64,000 nucleotides of DNA from Microcebus murinus (GCF_040939455.1 NC_134106.1:75585001-75649000), one strand, 5' to 3'; numbered from the stretch's first letter, positions 24,926 to 59,369 are shown. Numbers and translations are program-made. The notes: generated by a model from the letters alone, not told the origin.

Positions 24926-25590
24926 GACGAGTAAAGGACGACAGCAGACCTCACAAATCCACTAAAGACCAGGCTGACCCGTGTGACATCTGCAGAGTAA
25001 ACAAGACTATTGACTCAGATTCTGGTAGAACTGCCGATTGCCCTTCTAGGACTCGGACTAGGACTAGTTACCCCAAAGATTTGGACTAAGCTGCAAAAAT
25101 GGGGTTTAATATTGTTCTATGTTTCATATGCAAGTGCATTATAGATATCCTGCTCTTAGACCAAAAGTTTTGCAGTTATAATTAATAATGAGAACCCACA
25201 TCTGCCATATAAACTTACATAGAAAATAACTTAAAAACCTATGAGGTATATAATAGCACCTCAAAGGCAGAGCCACTAAACACCTGGTGGCCAAATTTAT
25301 ATTTCAACGTAGAAAAAGTCAGTCTCCTAGGAAAGCCGGCACAGACAGTACGATATCCTCGAGAGGCCCTGCTATCTACCTTGTTGGGACCTATAACAGT
25401 GCTCGTGCTCATCCTCACCTTTGGGCCATGTATTCTGAACAGGTTAGTCACTTTCATAAAAAAACAAATAAATACTGTGCAGTTACTGGTACTGCAGCAG
25501 CAGTACCAAACAGTGAGTCTTAAAGAAAACAGTTTAAAAATAGAAAAAATATAAGACCCTGGATACAAGCAAGAATGCTCGTAAGAACCA
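24926..25590 (+). pseudogene. env: Provirus env remnant (mostly deleted)
   Basis: Only about 650 nt separate pol from the polypurine tract, far less than a full env. Most or all of the surface-subunit coding sequence is absent. The end (about 25365-25525) encodes a hydrophobic stretch followed by a basic and Gln-rich tail resembling the membrane-spanning and cytoplasmic part of a gammaretroviral transmembrane subunit. No intact reading frame was seen. Confidence 0.75.
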
Positions 25591-25605
25591 AGAGAAAGGG
25601 GGGAA
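25591..25605 (+). promoter_or_regulatory. Polypurine tract
   Basis: AGAGAAAGGGGGGAA directly abuts the TG of the 3' LTR, the expected plus-strand primer position. Confidence 0.9.
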
Positions 25606-26012
25606 TGTAAGATCCTGGGCTATAAGGACAATAGACACCTTCCAGCTTCTGTTTACTGCTTGTTTGCTAACCGCAAGGCATTATGAGTATATTATGGGAT
25701 GCAGAGAAAAAAGACAAAGAGAGCAGAAACCTGAGTCTTTCAGCTAGGACCTGGAACAGGTTAGGGCCTATCAGGGGCAGGCTGAAGTGAAAATCACTGT
25801 GGGGATGGATGCATGACCAGTGTGTAAACAACTAAGTTATAAAAGGGGACTAACACACAAAGGAGGGTCCTTGCCTGCGAGAGTGGCCACTGCGGTGGTG
25901 CTCTGGGGCTTGGACCCTGGCTAGCCAGAAAATAAACCTCCTCTTGTGTGATTGCATCTTCAATGTCTCTGCTTTTCTGTCCGGTGGGGCTGTGGAAGGT
26001 CGGTCCCTAACA
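25606..26012 (+). repeat. Provirus 3' LTR (407 bp)
   Basis: Same length and ends as the 5' LTR (TGTAAGATCC...CCCTAACA). TATAAAA lies at 25838-25844 and AATAAA at 25931-25936. About 11 substitutions separate it from the 5' copy, with no indel, and most are transitions. Confidence 0.95.
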
Positions 26013-26016
26013 CTTG
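26013..26016. repeat. Provirus target-site duplication, right copy (CTTG)
   Basis: Matches 19109-19112. Confidence 0.85.
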
Positions 26017-26182
26017 TGATGAGCATCAGAAGTAGGAGGCAGTCTTGTAGGACTGAGCCCTCAACCTATGGAATCTGATATAGTCAGGTAGATAAGTGTC
26101 AGTATTGAATTGAATGAGAGAACACCCAGCTGGTGTCCTCTGAAGAATTGGTTGGTGTGTAGGAACCCTCTACATGCGCGCG

Positions 26183-26240
<58 letters not shown>

Positions 26241-26325
26241 TCTAGTGTCAGAGTATTGAGCATATTGTGTGGTGACCAGAGGTGGTCTATATTGAGAGAA
26301 TGGGGAAAACACTTTGGTTTTTCCC
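26017..26325 (+). repeat. Right part of the second LTR, with CA microsatellite
   Basis: It resumes the LTR interrupted at 19112 ('GGAGGCAGTCTTGTAGGACT', 'ACACCCAGCTGGTGTCCTCT'). A (CA)n tract at about 26178-26236 sits inside its 3' end. Confidence 0.6.
26178..26236. repeat. (CA)n microsatellite
   Basis: Starts with GCGCGC then about 27 CA units with one TA interruption. Likely polymorphic. Confidence 0.95.
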
Positions 26326-26329
26326 ATAT

Positions 26330-26870
26330 ATTACACTGTGTAACACATTATCACAAACTTACCCACTTAAAACAACATACTTTTGTTAACCTCATACTTT
26401 CCATGGGTTAGGAGTTCAGGCACAATTAAGCTGGGTCCTCTGTTAGGATCTCATAAGGCTGCAATCAAGTTGCCAGTCTGTGCTCTCATCTGGAGGCTCA
26501 CATGGGGAAGCGACTGCTTCCAAGCTCATTCATGTCTGGCACAGGTCATTTCCTTATGGTTGTAGGACCGAGGGCTCCAGTTTTTTGCTGGCTGTTGGCT
26601 GGAGGCATCCTGCCATTCCTAGAGGCCTTCCTGCAGTTCTTTCCTCTGTGAGCTTCTCCAACACATCCACTTCAGCAAGCCACAAGGAGAGTCTTCAGTC
26701 TGCTAAGAACTTGTACATATAACTTAATCACAGGAGTGACAACCATTACCTTTGCTTTATTCTCTTAGTTAGAAGCAAGTCAAGGTCCTGCCCACACCCA
26801 ATGGGAGGGCATTACCCAAAGGCCTGAACACCAGGAGGTAGAAATCACTCAGGAAGGGAGGGTGAGTCAT
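26330..26870 (+). repeat. Right part of the outer MaLR/MLT1-like LTR
   Basis: Continues the element whose start lies at 18485: 'TAACACATTATCACAAACTT', 'CTTAAAACAACATAC', 'GGAGTTCAGGCACAATTAAG', and later 'CAAGTCAAGGTCCTGCCCAC'. Old and diverged. Confidence 0.55.
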
Positions 26871-26949
26871 GATGACTTTTATCATTAGAAACATGTATGT
26901 TTGTTTCCTAGCCCAACAATTCTGACTTTGTGTTAATTCTGGCATAGCA

Positions 26950-27240
26950 TGGCCTCTAGACGTGTGCTGTCCAATATGGTAGCTTCTAGTCCCCTATGTG
27001 GCGAGTGTGACTGAAGAATCAGACTTTTAATTATTAAAAAAGTTAAATGAATTTAAATTTAATTTAAAAATCGACACCCAACTCAGTTATTGGAAAAATG
27101 TGTGTTTGCAACAAATGGGGTACATGAATCTAATGTTTCAACTGTAAATTTTACGAAATCTCGACACTGTTAAGTATCTCCATTGAAAATTCAGTGTTCA
27201 AATTGATGTTAGTTGTAAAATATACACCAGATTTCAAGGA
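26950..27240. repeat. Old DNA-transposon-like fragment
   Basis: 'GTGCTGTCCAATATGGTAGC' followed by AT-rich sequence ('TTAAATGAATTTAAATTTAA') looks like the same kind of element as at 50815-51970. The family is not named. Confidence 0.4.
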
Positions 27241-27459
27241 CTTAATATTGAAAGAAATAAAATACGTCAATAATTTTAAAACTGATTACATGTTGAAATG
27301 AAAACATCCTGAACATATTGGGATAAATAAAATATATTATTATAAACAATTACATGTTTCTTATTTATATTTTTACATAGATGGCTTACCAGAAAATTCC
27401 AATTTCCACAAACAGCTTGCATTCTATTGCTGAGAGAAAATATTATCAATGGAAAAGGA

Positions 27460-28040
27460 CTCTGTAAAATAATTTTAAAAGGTTTACTCTGAGTCAAATG
27501 TGTGTGCCCATGGCCCAAAGAGCCACACCCAAGAGGCCTTGAGCAAGTTGTCCCACTATGGTTGGGTTACAGTTTGGTTTTATACATTTTGAGGAGACAG
27601 GAATTACACATAAAATCATAAATCAATACATAGAAGGCGTACATTGGTTTAGCCAGAAAACATAGGACATCTGGAAGGGGGTGGGGGCTTTCAGGTTATA
27701 GATGGGTTTAAAGATTCTTTGATTTGTAATTGGTTAAAGAAATGAAGGTTTTGAAATGCTTTAAGTTAAGGATATCTGTTCATCACAGGCAAGCCACCAG
27801 ACATTTACTCAAACTCAAATGATCTGTTAAGTACATTGACGACCTCCAGGTGTGGTTTACGCTTTGCCTTGCATGGCCTTCGGCCTGGTAATGATTTTGT
27901 ATCTTATTATTAATAAAGAATAATTCCAAAAGAGGGCGTAAGTAGGCAGGTCTGACTTCCCGTCTCCTCAAGCCAGCAGTTTTAAGGTTTTCCTGGGGCC
28001 CCCTTGGCCAAGAGGGGGTCCATTCAGGCTGGGGGAGCTT
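27460..28040 (-). repeat. Old LTR-like sequence upstream of MTLN
   Basis: 'GAGTCAAATGTGTGTGCCCA', 'CCCACTATGGTTGGGTTACA' and 'AGGGGGTCCATTCAGGCTGG' look like an antisense ERVL-type LTR. It ends roughly 370 bp before the MTLN start codon. Subfamily and boundaries are uncertain. Confidence 0.4.
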
Positions 28041-28239
28041 AAAATTTTACCTTAGTTCACAGTACAAACAGGTGTTGAGTTTACAGCTGAGTAAGACACG
28101 CCCCAATGTCAGCTAAAAATGTAAGGCAGTATCTGATTAGTGTCAAACAATAAATGTTGCAGGAGCTCAGAGGTAGGGAAGATGGGACCATCCAAAGGCT
28201 GGGAAAGTCTTCAGGAGAAGGCTACAGGGACACCACATT

Positions 28240-28640
28240 AAGTTTGGAGACCACACACGCGCCCCAGGTGGCACCGGGCGTGCCCTGCCGCCTTTGCGTC
28301 CTCTGCGCCCTACGACCCCGCCCCACGCCCCGCCCCGCGCCCCGCGAACACTCTGCGCCGTTTGACCCCGCCGCCGCGCCGTAGGCCGTGCTGCTCGCCG
28401 GGTGGCCACAATGGCGGATGTCACCGAGAGGACACTGCAGCTGTCGGTGCTACTAGCCTTCGCCTCCGGCGTGCTAGTGGGATGGCAGGCGAACCGGCTG
28501 CGGAGGCGGTATCTGGATTGGAGGAAGCGGAGACTACAGGACAAGCTGTCAGCGACGCAGAAGAAGCTGGATCTGGCTTGAGACGCAGCCCCCGCCGACC
28601 TCCGCGTGGCCACCTTGCCATCCCTGCACCGGAGCTCCAG
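28240..28640 (+). promoter_or_regulatory. CpG-rich MTLN promoter/first exon
   Basis: A sharp rise in GC and CpG compared with flanking sequence, with repeated Sp1-type GC boxes (CCCCGCCCC near 28316-28348) and no TATA box. The 'ACAATGGCGG' around the start codon also resembles a YY1 site. This is the layout of a housekeeping-type promoter. The transcription start cannot be fixed from sequence. Confidence 0.75.
28411..28581 (+). CDS. MTLN: Mitoregulin, 56-aa mitochondrial micropeptide
   Basis: The 57-codon frame (56 aa plus TGA) starts in a strong context (CCACAATGG: A at -3, G at +4). The translation begins MADVTERTLQLSV, has a single hydrophobic membrane segment at about residues 8-25 (LQLSVLLAFASGVLVGW), then a strongly basic stretch (about 29-41, RLRRRYLDWRKRR) and a Lys/Gln-rich end finishing KLDLA. 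I recognise this as mitoregulin (also called LINC00116, MOXI or MPM), a single-pass inner-mitochondrial-membrane protein reported to support fatty acid oxidation and respiratory complex assembly or supercomplexes. Length equals the human protein, and the few substitutions are conservative. The whole CDS is in the first exon. It is transcribed in the same direction as NPHP1, which follows 6.5 kb downstream, the order I recall for the human locus. Confidence 0.95.
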   Translation: MADVTERTLQLSVLLAFASGVLVGWQANRLRRRYLDWRKRRLQDKLSATQKKLDLA

Positions 28641-28693
28641 GATGAGCGCCACACACTCCCCGCCTGCTGTGGGGGGCTATTCCCTAACTGCCG
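28582..28693 (+). other. MTLN: MTLN exon 1, 3' UTR part
   Basis: Follows the stop codon up to a consensus donor CTGCCG|GTGAGC (28694). The overlapping frames here (28362-28697 and antisense) are products of CpG-rich composition. Confidence 0.7.
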
Positions 28694-29295
28694 GTGAGCA
28701 GTACATACAGTGGCTCTCCAAGGGTAGGCTTTGGGATCTAGCGTATATCTTGGGGGCAGCCTTTGGATAGCTTGCAGGAGGTGACTTGTTCCCACAGAAA
28801 CCAGAACAAGGAGAAAGTTTTTTTCCCCCTACTAGCTTGCTCCTTGGTATCACAGGTGTTTAATGGGAATGCCTCACCGCGTGCAATGTCTTTGCGCCCT
28901 GAAAACATTAAACTGCACACTGAAAAATACTGGAAAGAACGGGCCAGGGAGGTGTTCCTGCCACATTCCCCCCCCCTCACCCTCCGCTTATTATTCTTTT
29001 TGGTAATATCCTCGGTAGCACCATAGAACATCTTTGCGTTGACAGTTTGTAAACTGCAATCTGAATTCTCCAGTCTGTTGCTGGCAGCCTGATAAGTGCA
29101 AAGAGCAGTGGTCTGGAAGTTGGGGGCCCTGCATCTAGTCCTAGCTTTTTCGTCAGAGCTGTGCACCGTAAATTTTCAAGGCCTCAGTTTTCTTGTGTGT
29201 AACATCAGGATCTTATAGTTGGTGGTTTATCATCACAATATAATTTGAAGTTAAAGGTTATGTATTCTAATTTTTTTCCTCTTTTCTGTTACCAG

Positions 29296-29396
29296 CAGCT
29301 TGCTGAAGATGGATATGGAGCACAAGAAAGAAATAATTTCTTCTTGCACTTTATGAATCAATTTTATTTTTAAAATAAAAAACTTCAAAATATCTT
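29296..29396 (+). other. MTLN: MTLN exon 2, non-coding 3' UTR
   Basis: Acceptor TTCTGTTACCAG ends at 29295. The exon (or from 29299, as CAGCAG gives two possible sites) contains AATAAA at 29374-29379, so transcription should end near 29395. Exon pairing with the donor at 28694 is inferred. Confidence 0.65.
29374..29379 (+). terminator. MTLN: MTLN polyadenylation signal AATAAA
   Basis: AATAAA within 'TAAAATAAAAAACTT'. Cleavage is expected 10-30 nt downstream, with T-rich sequence following (29402-29410). Confidence 0.65.
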
Positions 29397-30180
<784 letters not shown>

Positions 30181-32015
30181 ATTTTAAAGTAAAAGTAAAA
30201 ATTGAATTGTTTATGATTAGATACGTTGAGTTTCAGTTCTACAGTAAGGTCACCCACTGAATATATCCACTAGGGAGTTGAAACCATGAAGCTGGAATTG
30301 AAGAAAAGGTTCAAGTAGGCTAGGAGGATCTTAGAGGGGGTCTGCTTGGATGTGCTAGTTAAGCCAGGAGATGACTGGTGTAGTCACAGGAGAGGTCAGA
30401 GAAGAGAACCAAGGGCTGAAAAGTTTGAGAAACTTGAGAAAGGCAGCAATAGTAAACATTTGGAAACTTGGTAAACTTTGTATTAGAGAAGCAAGGGAAG
30501 GAGAATTTCAAGAGAGGAACCGGCATCATCAAATACTCTGAAGGTAAAATATGAGGATTCAGAAAAAGCTGTAGATATCAATGGCTCTGGAGGATGCTGA
30601 GGGCAGATGGTAGCAAGTTAATGGGCAAAATACTTAGGAAGAAAGTGATGAAAAAAAAAAAAAAAAAAAAGAAAGTGATGATGGAACACCTTTAATTGGC
30701 AAATGATGGCATCAACTAAAAGCTCCCCACTCCTTTTTCCTGGGAACATGTAACCGTAATACTTCCAACTTTGTTTTCCTTCTGTGAATGCCGTAATTAA
30801 GGACTTAAATGTGGATTCTTAGAGCTCCATGCTGTTTGCCTATTCACCAGGCCTCACTGAGGCTCAAAGAGTTGAGGCTCTTTGAGACAAGGTAGGTTTC
30901 TTGAGGCATGTGTTGCTCCCACGGTGTTAGAATGTGCCTGGTTAAGCATGGTTATGTCTGCCCACATGGGGCAGAAAAGGAAGGCAGGGAAGGGAAGAAG
31001 TGGGCCAAGACAGGTAAATGCTGTGATAAGATAGCAGTGACAGATTGGGGTAGGGACACATATTTCAACAAGTCAACAGTGTGTCATTTCCAGGGTATAT
31101 GACTGGCATTGTGATTCCTGGCTCCCATCTTTGCATTTCCAATGCTGGCTAACAGAGAAAAAGTGTATACTATCTCCATCTGAGATAGTATTTTCGAGGG
31201 AAAAACCCAACTACATTTAAGTAGGGCAAAAGTAAAAGAGCAAAGAGAACAGAGGTACTATCAAGGGGAAATGCCCACCCCAGAGCTGGGGAGCACAGGC
31301 ACAGCATAAAGAGGCAGTAGGCAGAAGAGGAGATTAGGAATAGCAGAGAGTGGCTGAAGATCCCAAAAGGATATGGAAGGTCCTAGAGAGAGATGCAGAA
31401 TTCAACCCAGGCCAGAAAGGAGTCAGCCTTGGAAGGGGCCTTGTGCCTTCTCTCCTGATAAAGGAAAGCTAAAGAAATAGAGCTTCATAAACAGTGGTTT
31501 TCAACCTTAGCTGAACACCACACTTGCTCCATTCCATATTGCTTCAGCCATATCCAGACCTTGTCATGAGTTCCAACAGGCTTGGAACTCATCATCATAT
31601 TATACTTGGCATCTTTAGTCTCAGGAGGTAAACCCACCTCTGTAGGATAGCTTACATCCTCCACATCTCCAATAGAACTGCACTCTCTGGAGATCACTGG
31701 TTGTCTCACCTTCTCAATCTACCTCATTAGCATCCTGGGCTCCCTGGTCATATGAGAGTCCATCCCAGCTTGTGCATTTACCCTCACCATTGCTTTTGCT
31801 CTCCTTTTGGGCCACCAAACTTACCAAAGACAGACACTTCACCTTTCTCACTTGGCCCATTACAAATGGGTTCTATTGGGACTGCATTCTTTTGGTTTCT
31901 CAGTAACTAAGAGTTCCTTGAACCCAGTTTATGTTTCTAATTCTATTAGATGGCTCTCAACCACAAGGGAAGATAAAGGCAATGAGGTGGGAAATTCCTC
32001 ATCTCTCAATAGCTC
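30181..32015. other. Intergenic; A-run and short hAT-like piece
   Basis: A 20-nt A-run lies at 30651-30670, flanked by the repeated 'GAAAGTGATGA'. 'CAGTGGTTTTCAACCTTAGC' at 31492 is typical of hAT/MER5-type termini. No gene was seen. Confidence 0.4.
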
Positions 32016-32195
32016 TGTTTAGAGTATTGGTTTTCAATAGAACTGCATGCTATAATCATCTAGGAGCTTTAACAATACTAATCCCTGCATGGCACTCCCC
32101 AGAAATTTTGATCCATGTATTTTGGGATGTGGCCTGGGCACTAGGGTTTTTAAAACTCCCCAGGTGATTGTGGTGCTCAGCTCACAATTTATTTG
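32016..32195 (+). mobile_element. MER5A-like hAT element
   Basis: 'GAGTATTGGTTTTCAATAGA', 'ATAATCATCTAGGAGCTTTA', 'CACTCCCCAGAAATTTTGAT' and 'CCAGGTGATTGTGGTGC' match the MER5A pattern of mammals. Confidence 0.7.
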
Positions 32196-32504
32196 GCAGG
32201 GCATTCTGTCACCAAGTAACATTTCTGTGGTAGTATTTGGTATAATTGCGTGTTTCTGGTCTGTACCATAGTTTGTAAGGTTTTTGAGAGCAGTGTTAAA
32301 CATCTTGTACCACAGATCTAAGCAGTGCCTTGCACCAACGTGCTCATAAATATTTGTCATTTGTATTTGAGGTGGATTGTTTTAAGACCCTGAAACTGCA
32401 AACTTTCTCTATTCTCTTTGCTGTAATCTTTTAGTTCGTTCTGAATCACCTTGTTCCACTAGTTCTTTGTACATTACGAGTCTGTTCTATAAAACAGTTG
32501 TATA

Positions 32505-33590
32505 TGTGGAGTGACCCCCAAATGTTGAAGTAGCCCAGAAACCAAAGAAGGAGGCAGACAAATCCAGTTTGTCAGTATGGGATGATTTATTAGAGGGACT
32601 TAAAGACAGAAGCAGTCTTGAGCAGTGGCAAAACAGGTAGATCCTCACACCTCAACCCTCCACACCCAGGACTTATATCTGTGGGGAAAAAGTATACGTG
32701 CTCTGGAGGGAGTGTATAGGTGGCTGAGAAATTGCTGCTGACATCACAGTGCACCAGCATCAATGTTTGTTTTGGGGGAAAGCTGAAACTTACAGTGAAT
32801 GGTTCCTATGGTTATATGGTTTCCTATGTAAAGAGTAATGCATCAACTAGACATTTTAGAGGCGTTATCAGACTCAGGGGTAATAAGGTGGATTAGCATT
32901 TAAAGTCACTCTTGTCCCCGCAGAGTCTCTTGAAACCCTTAAATTCTGTTGCAGTGAGGAAGCAATACAAAATATCTAATACTCAGTTTAACACACCGAT
33001 GGAAAGAAATCCTGATGAATTTTATGAAATAGCTTGTTCTCAGGAGAAACATTGGCCATGATTTGCTTCAGGTTTTTTTGGCTACTTCACTGTATATCTT
33101 TATTTTTTTAGGTTACATCAATTTCTATAATGGCATCAAGGGATAAGTACAGAGAACCAATGACTTAGTGTTAAGGTGACTGTCCTGAGCATTTAAAGAA
33201 GTCAATAGAAATAGAAATTAATGAAAAAGGAGGTAGATGAGATCAGACCTTATGTTGCAGCAGGGCAAGCAAAACGAAGGGCAAAGAAGAGCTTGGCTAT
33301 GGTCTGCATCCTATTTTATAGTGTCCAGATAGGGACCTTCCTTGTGGTTCAGAGTCACATGACCTGAGCCTTAACTACGCATGTGGGTTCTAGGTCACTT
33401 TCTGGACTTTATGGTACCCATGTGGCTTGGCCTGTGGGCTAGAGAGTCTTCTGCATTGTTTTGCAGCTGGCGTGCCAAGTTCTGATTGGCAGATTTGTAG
33501 GGTATTCCCTCCTCCCCCAGCTATGGAGAATCAGGGTTGGGCAGGACCAAGATGGGGACAATAGCACCCACTTTCATCCCTAGGAGACCT
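32505..33590 (-). repeat. Old LTR-like sequence
   Basis: A 'GGGATGATTTATTAGAGGGA' stretch (an AATAAATC polyadenylation-like signal on the minus strand) and GC-moderate U3-like sequence suggest an antisense LTR, probably more than one piece. No internal retroviral genes were seen. Family not identified. Confidence 0.35.
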
Positions 33591-33599
33591 GGGATACCT

Positions 33600-34230
33600 C
33601 ACTACCTAATAAAAGTAAAGACCTGAGGTACAACAAAACAGACAATACCAATGATGTCAAGGAAGTGAAGAACAAAACTCATACACTGCTGCTAAGAGTG
33701 TTAATTAGTATAACCACTTTGGGAAACCAGGCAGTATCTACTAAAGCTGAACATAAAACGCCCCGTGACCCATCATTGTGTACATACGTTTGCCAAAAGA
33801 CATGTACCAAAATGTTCTTATCAGCACTATTTATACTAGCCCTAAACTAGAATGAGTATATTAAAGTATATCACACATGAAATGAAAGAGAGCAATGAGA
33901 ATGAACAACTACACATAATAGAGATGCATCCCACAAACATGGTGTTTAAAGTACATAAAAAGTCAGTAAACATTGCATGTTTCCATTACATAGTCTAAAA
34001 AGAGGCAAAACAAGTTTGTGCTGTTAGAAGTTAGGATAGTATTTACCTTTGGTGTGGGGGTGGCAGGTGGGTAGGGGATAGAAGGAAGGGAAGATTATTA
34101 GAGGGCAGGTAATGTTCTGTTTCTAACATGGGGGGTATGTTCAGTGTGAAAATTCAGTGAGCTACGCACTTAATAATTGTCTACTTTTCTCTATATATCA
34201 TACTTGAAGAAAAAAATACATATATAAACA
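33600..34230 (+). mobile_element. LINE-1 3' fragment, old
   Basis: 'GGCAGTATCTACTAAAGCTGAACATA' in pieces, 'CATTGTGTACATACGTTTGCC' and the downstream 'ATGTTTCCATTACATAGTC' are L1 ORF2 end/3' UTR-like. Frames are broken. Confidence 0.65.
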
Positions 34231-34780
34231 AATAAGTGACAATTCAGCCTGGCCTGTGGAATCAACTTATGTGTTGTACTAAAGAACACATATTTATATC
34301 AATATGCGGTCCATTATTTGGAAGACAAGTTTGTATCATCATCATTCTTATTCAAGTCCACTTTAGGTGTAGTGGAGTTTGGGAATTGGATTTATGGGAT
34401 GCAGTCCCACATAGGGAAATATCACAACCTCCCTGAGAGTCGATGTAAACTGGCAATCATAATGAGAACTCATTAGTTGATCAGAGACTTGCTATAGAAC
34501 AGACAGAATCATCATCCTCACAGAATTCAGGATGGACAATGCGCAAAATTAGAATGCAATGAAACTTCAGCAATACCCCAAATGGCAAAGAATTAAAAAC
34601 TGCCTTTCGAAGTGATAGTATGCCACAGAACCAAGCATCTCATGAAGGCAATAAAGGAAAGTTATCCTTGCAGTCAATGGAAGAGTTTGAGATGCTCAAA
34701 TTGCGTCTTAAGATTAATTTAGCAAAACCGGCATCCGAAAACAAATGCTATAAAGAGTGCCCCACCAAGAACATCGTGGT
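34231..34780. other. Upstream region of NPHP1, no gene recognised
   Basis: Unremarkable sequence leading into the CpG-rich promoter. The open frame 34620-34841 has no recognisable product and runs into promoter motifs. Confidence 0.4.
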
Positions 34781-34789
34781 ACTACTGAT

Positions 34790-34808
34790 GCATTACGGGA
34801 CATGTAGT
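34790..34808 (-). promoter_or_regulatory. ZNF143/THAP11 (SBS) site
   Basis: GCATTACGGGACATGTAGT reads on the minus strand as ACTACA..., three bases, CCC, ..., AATGC. It keeps the ACTACA, CCC and ATGC blocks with correct spacing, 15 of 19 positions of the consensus as I know it. Such sites are common in TATA-less CpG promoters. Confidence 0.65.
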
Positions 34809-35026
34809 TTCGGGCGCAGCGGGGCGTTCCCCAATGCTTAGGAATTTGCCAGGAAAAAATGACTCCCTGGGCAGTGAGCCTGAGCTCAGAGCTCAGATCC
34901 TGCGGGGTGGCGGCAGGTGACGACTCGAGATCATCCCCACACTCTCCCCGCGACTGGCCTCCGGGGCCGTTAGGGCTGGTAAGGCGGCGCGCCGGGGTGG
35001 CGTCACTGTCCCGCGCCGCCGGCTTG

Positions 35027-35040
35027 GTTTCCCTGGCGAC
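35027..35040 (+). promoter_or_regulatory. NPHP1: RFX X-box, full consensus
   Basis: GTTTCCCTGGCGAC fits RYYNYY-N2-RRNRAC at every constrained position. It lies 31 bp before the ATG. RFX factors drive ciliary genes through X-boxes placed close to the start, and NPHP1 encodes a ciliary transition-zone protein. Confidence 0.75.
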
Positions 35041-35070
35041 CGGCGTGAGCTGGACGCCCCTGGGAGGGAG

Positions 35071-58380
<23,310 letters not shown>

Positions 58381-58569
58381 GTGAGCTTACTAAGAAATTA
58401 AGTCAGTTCACACCAGGATAATGGAAAAACATTTTGTTAATGCCACATATTAATATGTACTCATTAAACATGTACTGTCACCTTCTCTCTCCCTCAGTCA
58501 CTTGCTCTCTCTTTCTTTCTGTGTATTCACATATACATGTATATGTATGTACATGAATATAAAGTAATA

Positions 58570-58710
58570 TGTGGTAGAGTGGAAAGCACACTGGTTCTGA
58601 TGATGTGGGTTTAATTCTTGGCTCTTTCAGTTGCCAGGTGTGTGATGTTGGCACATTACAATTAACTCCTCTGAGCCTTAGTTTTTTTCACCTGTGAAAA
58701 GGTTCTTATT
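58570..58710 (-). repeat. MIR SINE, antisense
   Basis: 'GTAGAGTGGAAAGCACACTGG', 'GGCTCTTTCAGTTGCCAGGTGTG' and 'CCTCTGAGCCTTAGTTTTT' in pieces follow the reverse MIR order. Confidence 0.7.
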
Positions 58711-58930
58711 TTCTAGTGTTCTATACAGTTCAAGTATTAAGTGTAGAATGTTGCATTTTTAACAGATGTACACAGCTGTATAACTAACACCCCAGTCAAG
58801 GAATGGAACATTAGCATTACCTTACAGAGTTTCCTTTGTGTCTTTTTCAACTCCTCCCTGGTCCCTGTACCAAACAAAAGTTTGAATGACTGTTTAAAAA
58901 TTAATTAATTAATTAATTTATTTATTTATT

Positions 58931-59266
<336 letters not shown>

Positions 59267-59369
59267 TAAAAATTAATTTATTTTTTTATGAAATATAACT
59301 TAAATAATGTTTAAATGGAAATTTATAGCTTTAATTGCATGTACTAGAACAGAAGAAAGATTTTTATTT

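Larger units (their letters stand above)
19113..26012 (+). mobile_element. Class I (gammaretrovirus-like) endogenous provirus, 6.9 kb, defective
   Basis: This is a complete LTR-to-LTR provirus in the order LTR, proline PBS, gag, pro-pol, env remnant, PPT, LTR. Both LTRs are 407 bp and differ at roughly 11 positions by my count (about 2.7%), so the insertion is moderately young. The 4-bp target duplication is intact. Gag, protease, RT, RNase H and integrase sequences are recognisable, but every gene carries stops, frameshifts or deletions, and most of env is missing. It cannot encode an infectious virus. It sits inside an older LTR. Class assignment rests on the PBS, LTR structure, TG...CA ends and pol motifs. 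The exact family name is unknown to me. Confidence 0.95.

Noticed and set aside
26061..26327. Minus-strand frame with a long Cys-Val repeat
   Set aside because: Simply the translation of the (CA)n microsatellite.
28362..28697. 111-codon + frame overlapping MTLN, and 161/124-codon antisense frames
   Set aside because: They are alternative readings of a GC-rich CpG island. The MTLN frame has the right start context and clear similarity; these have Pro/Arg/Ala-biased translations.
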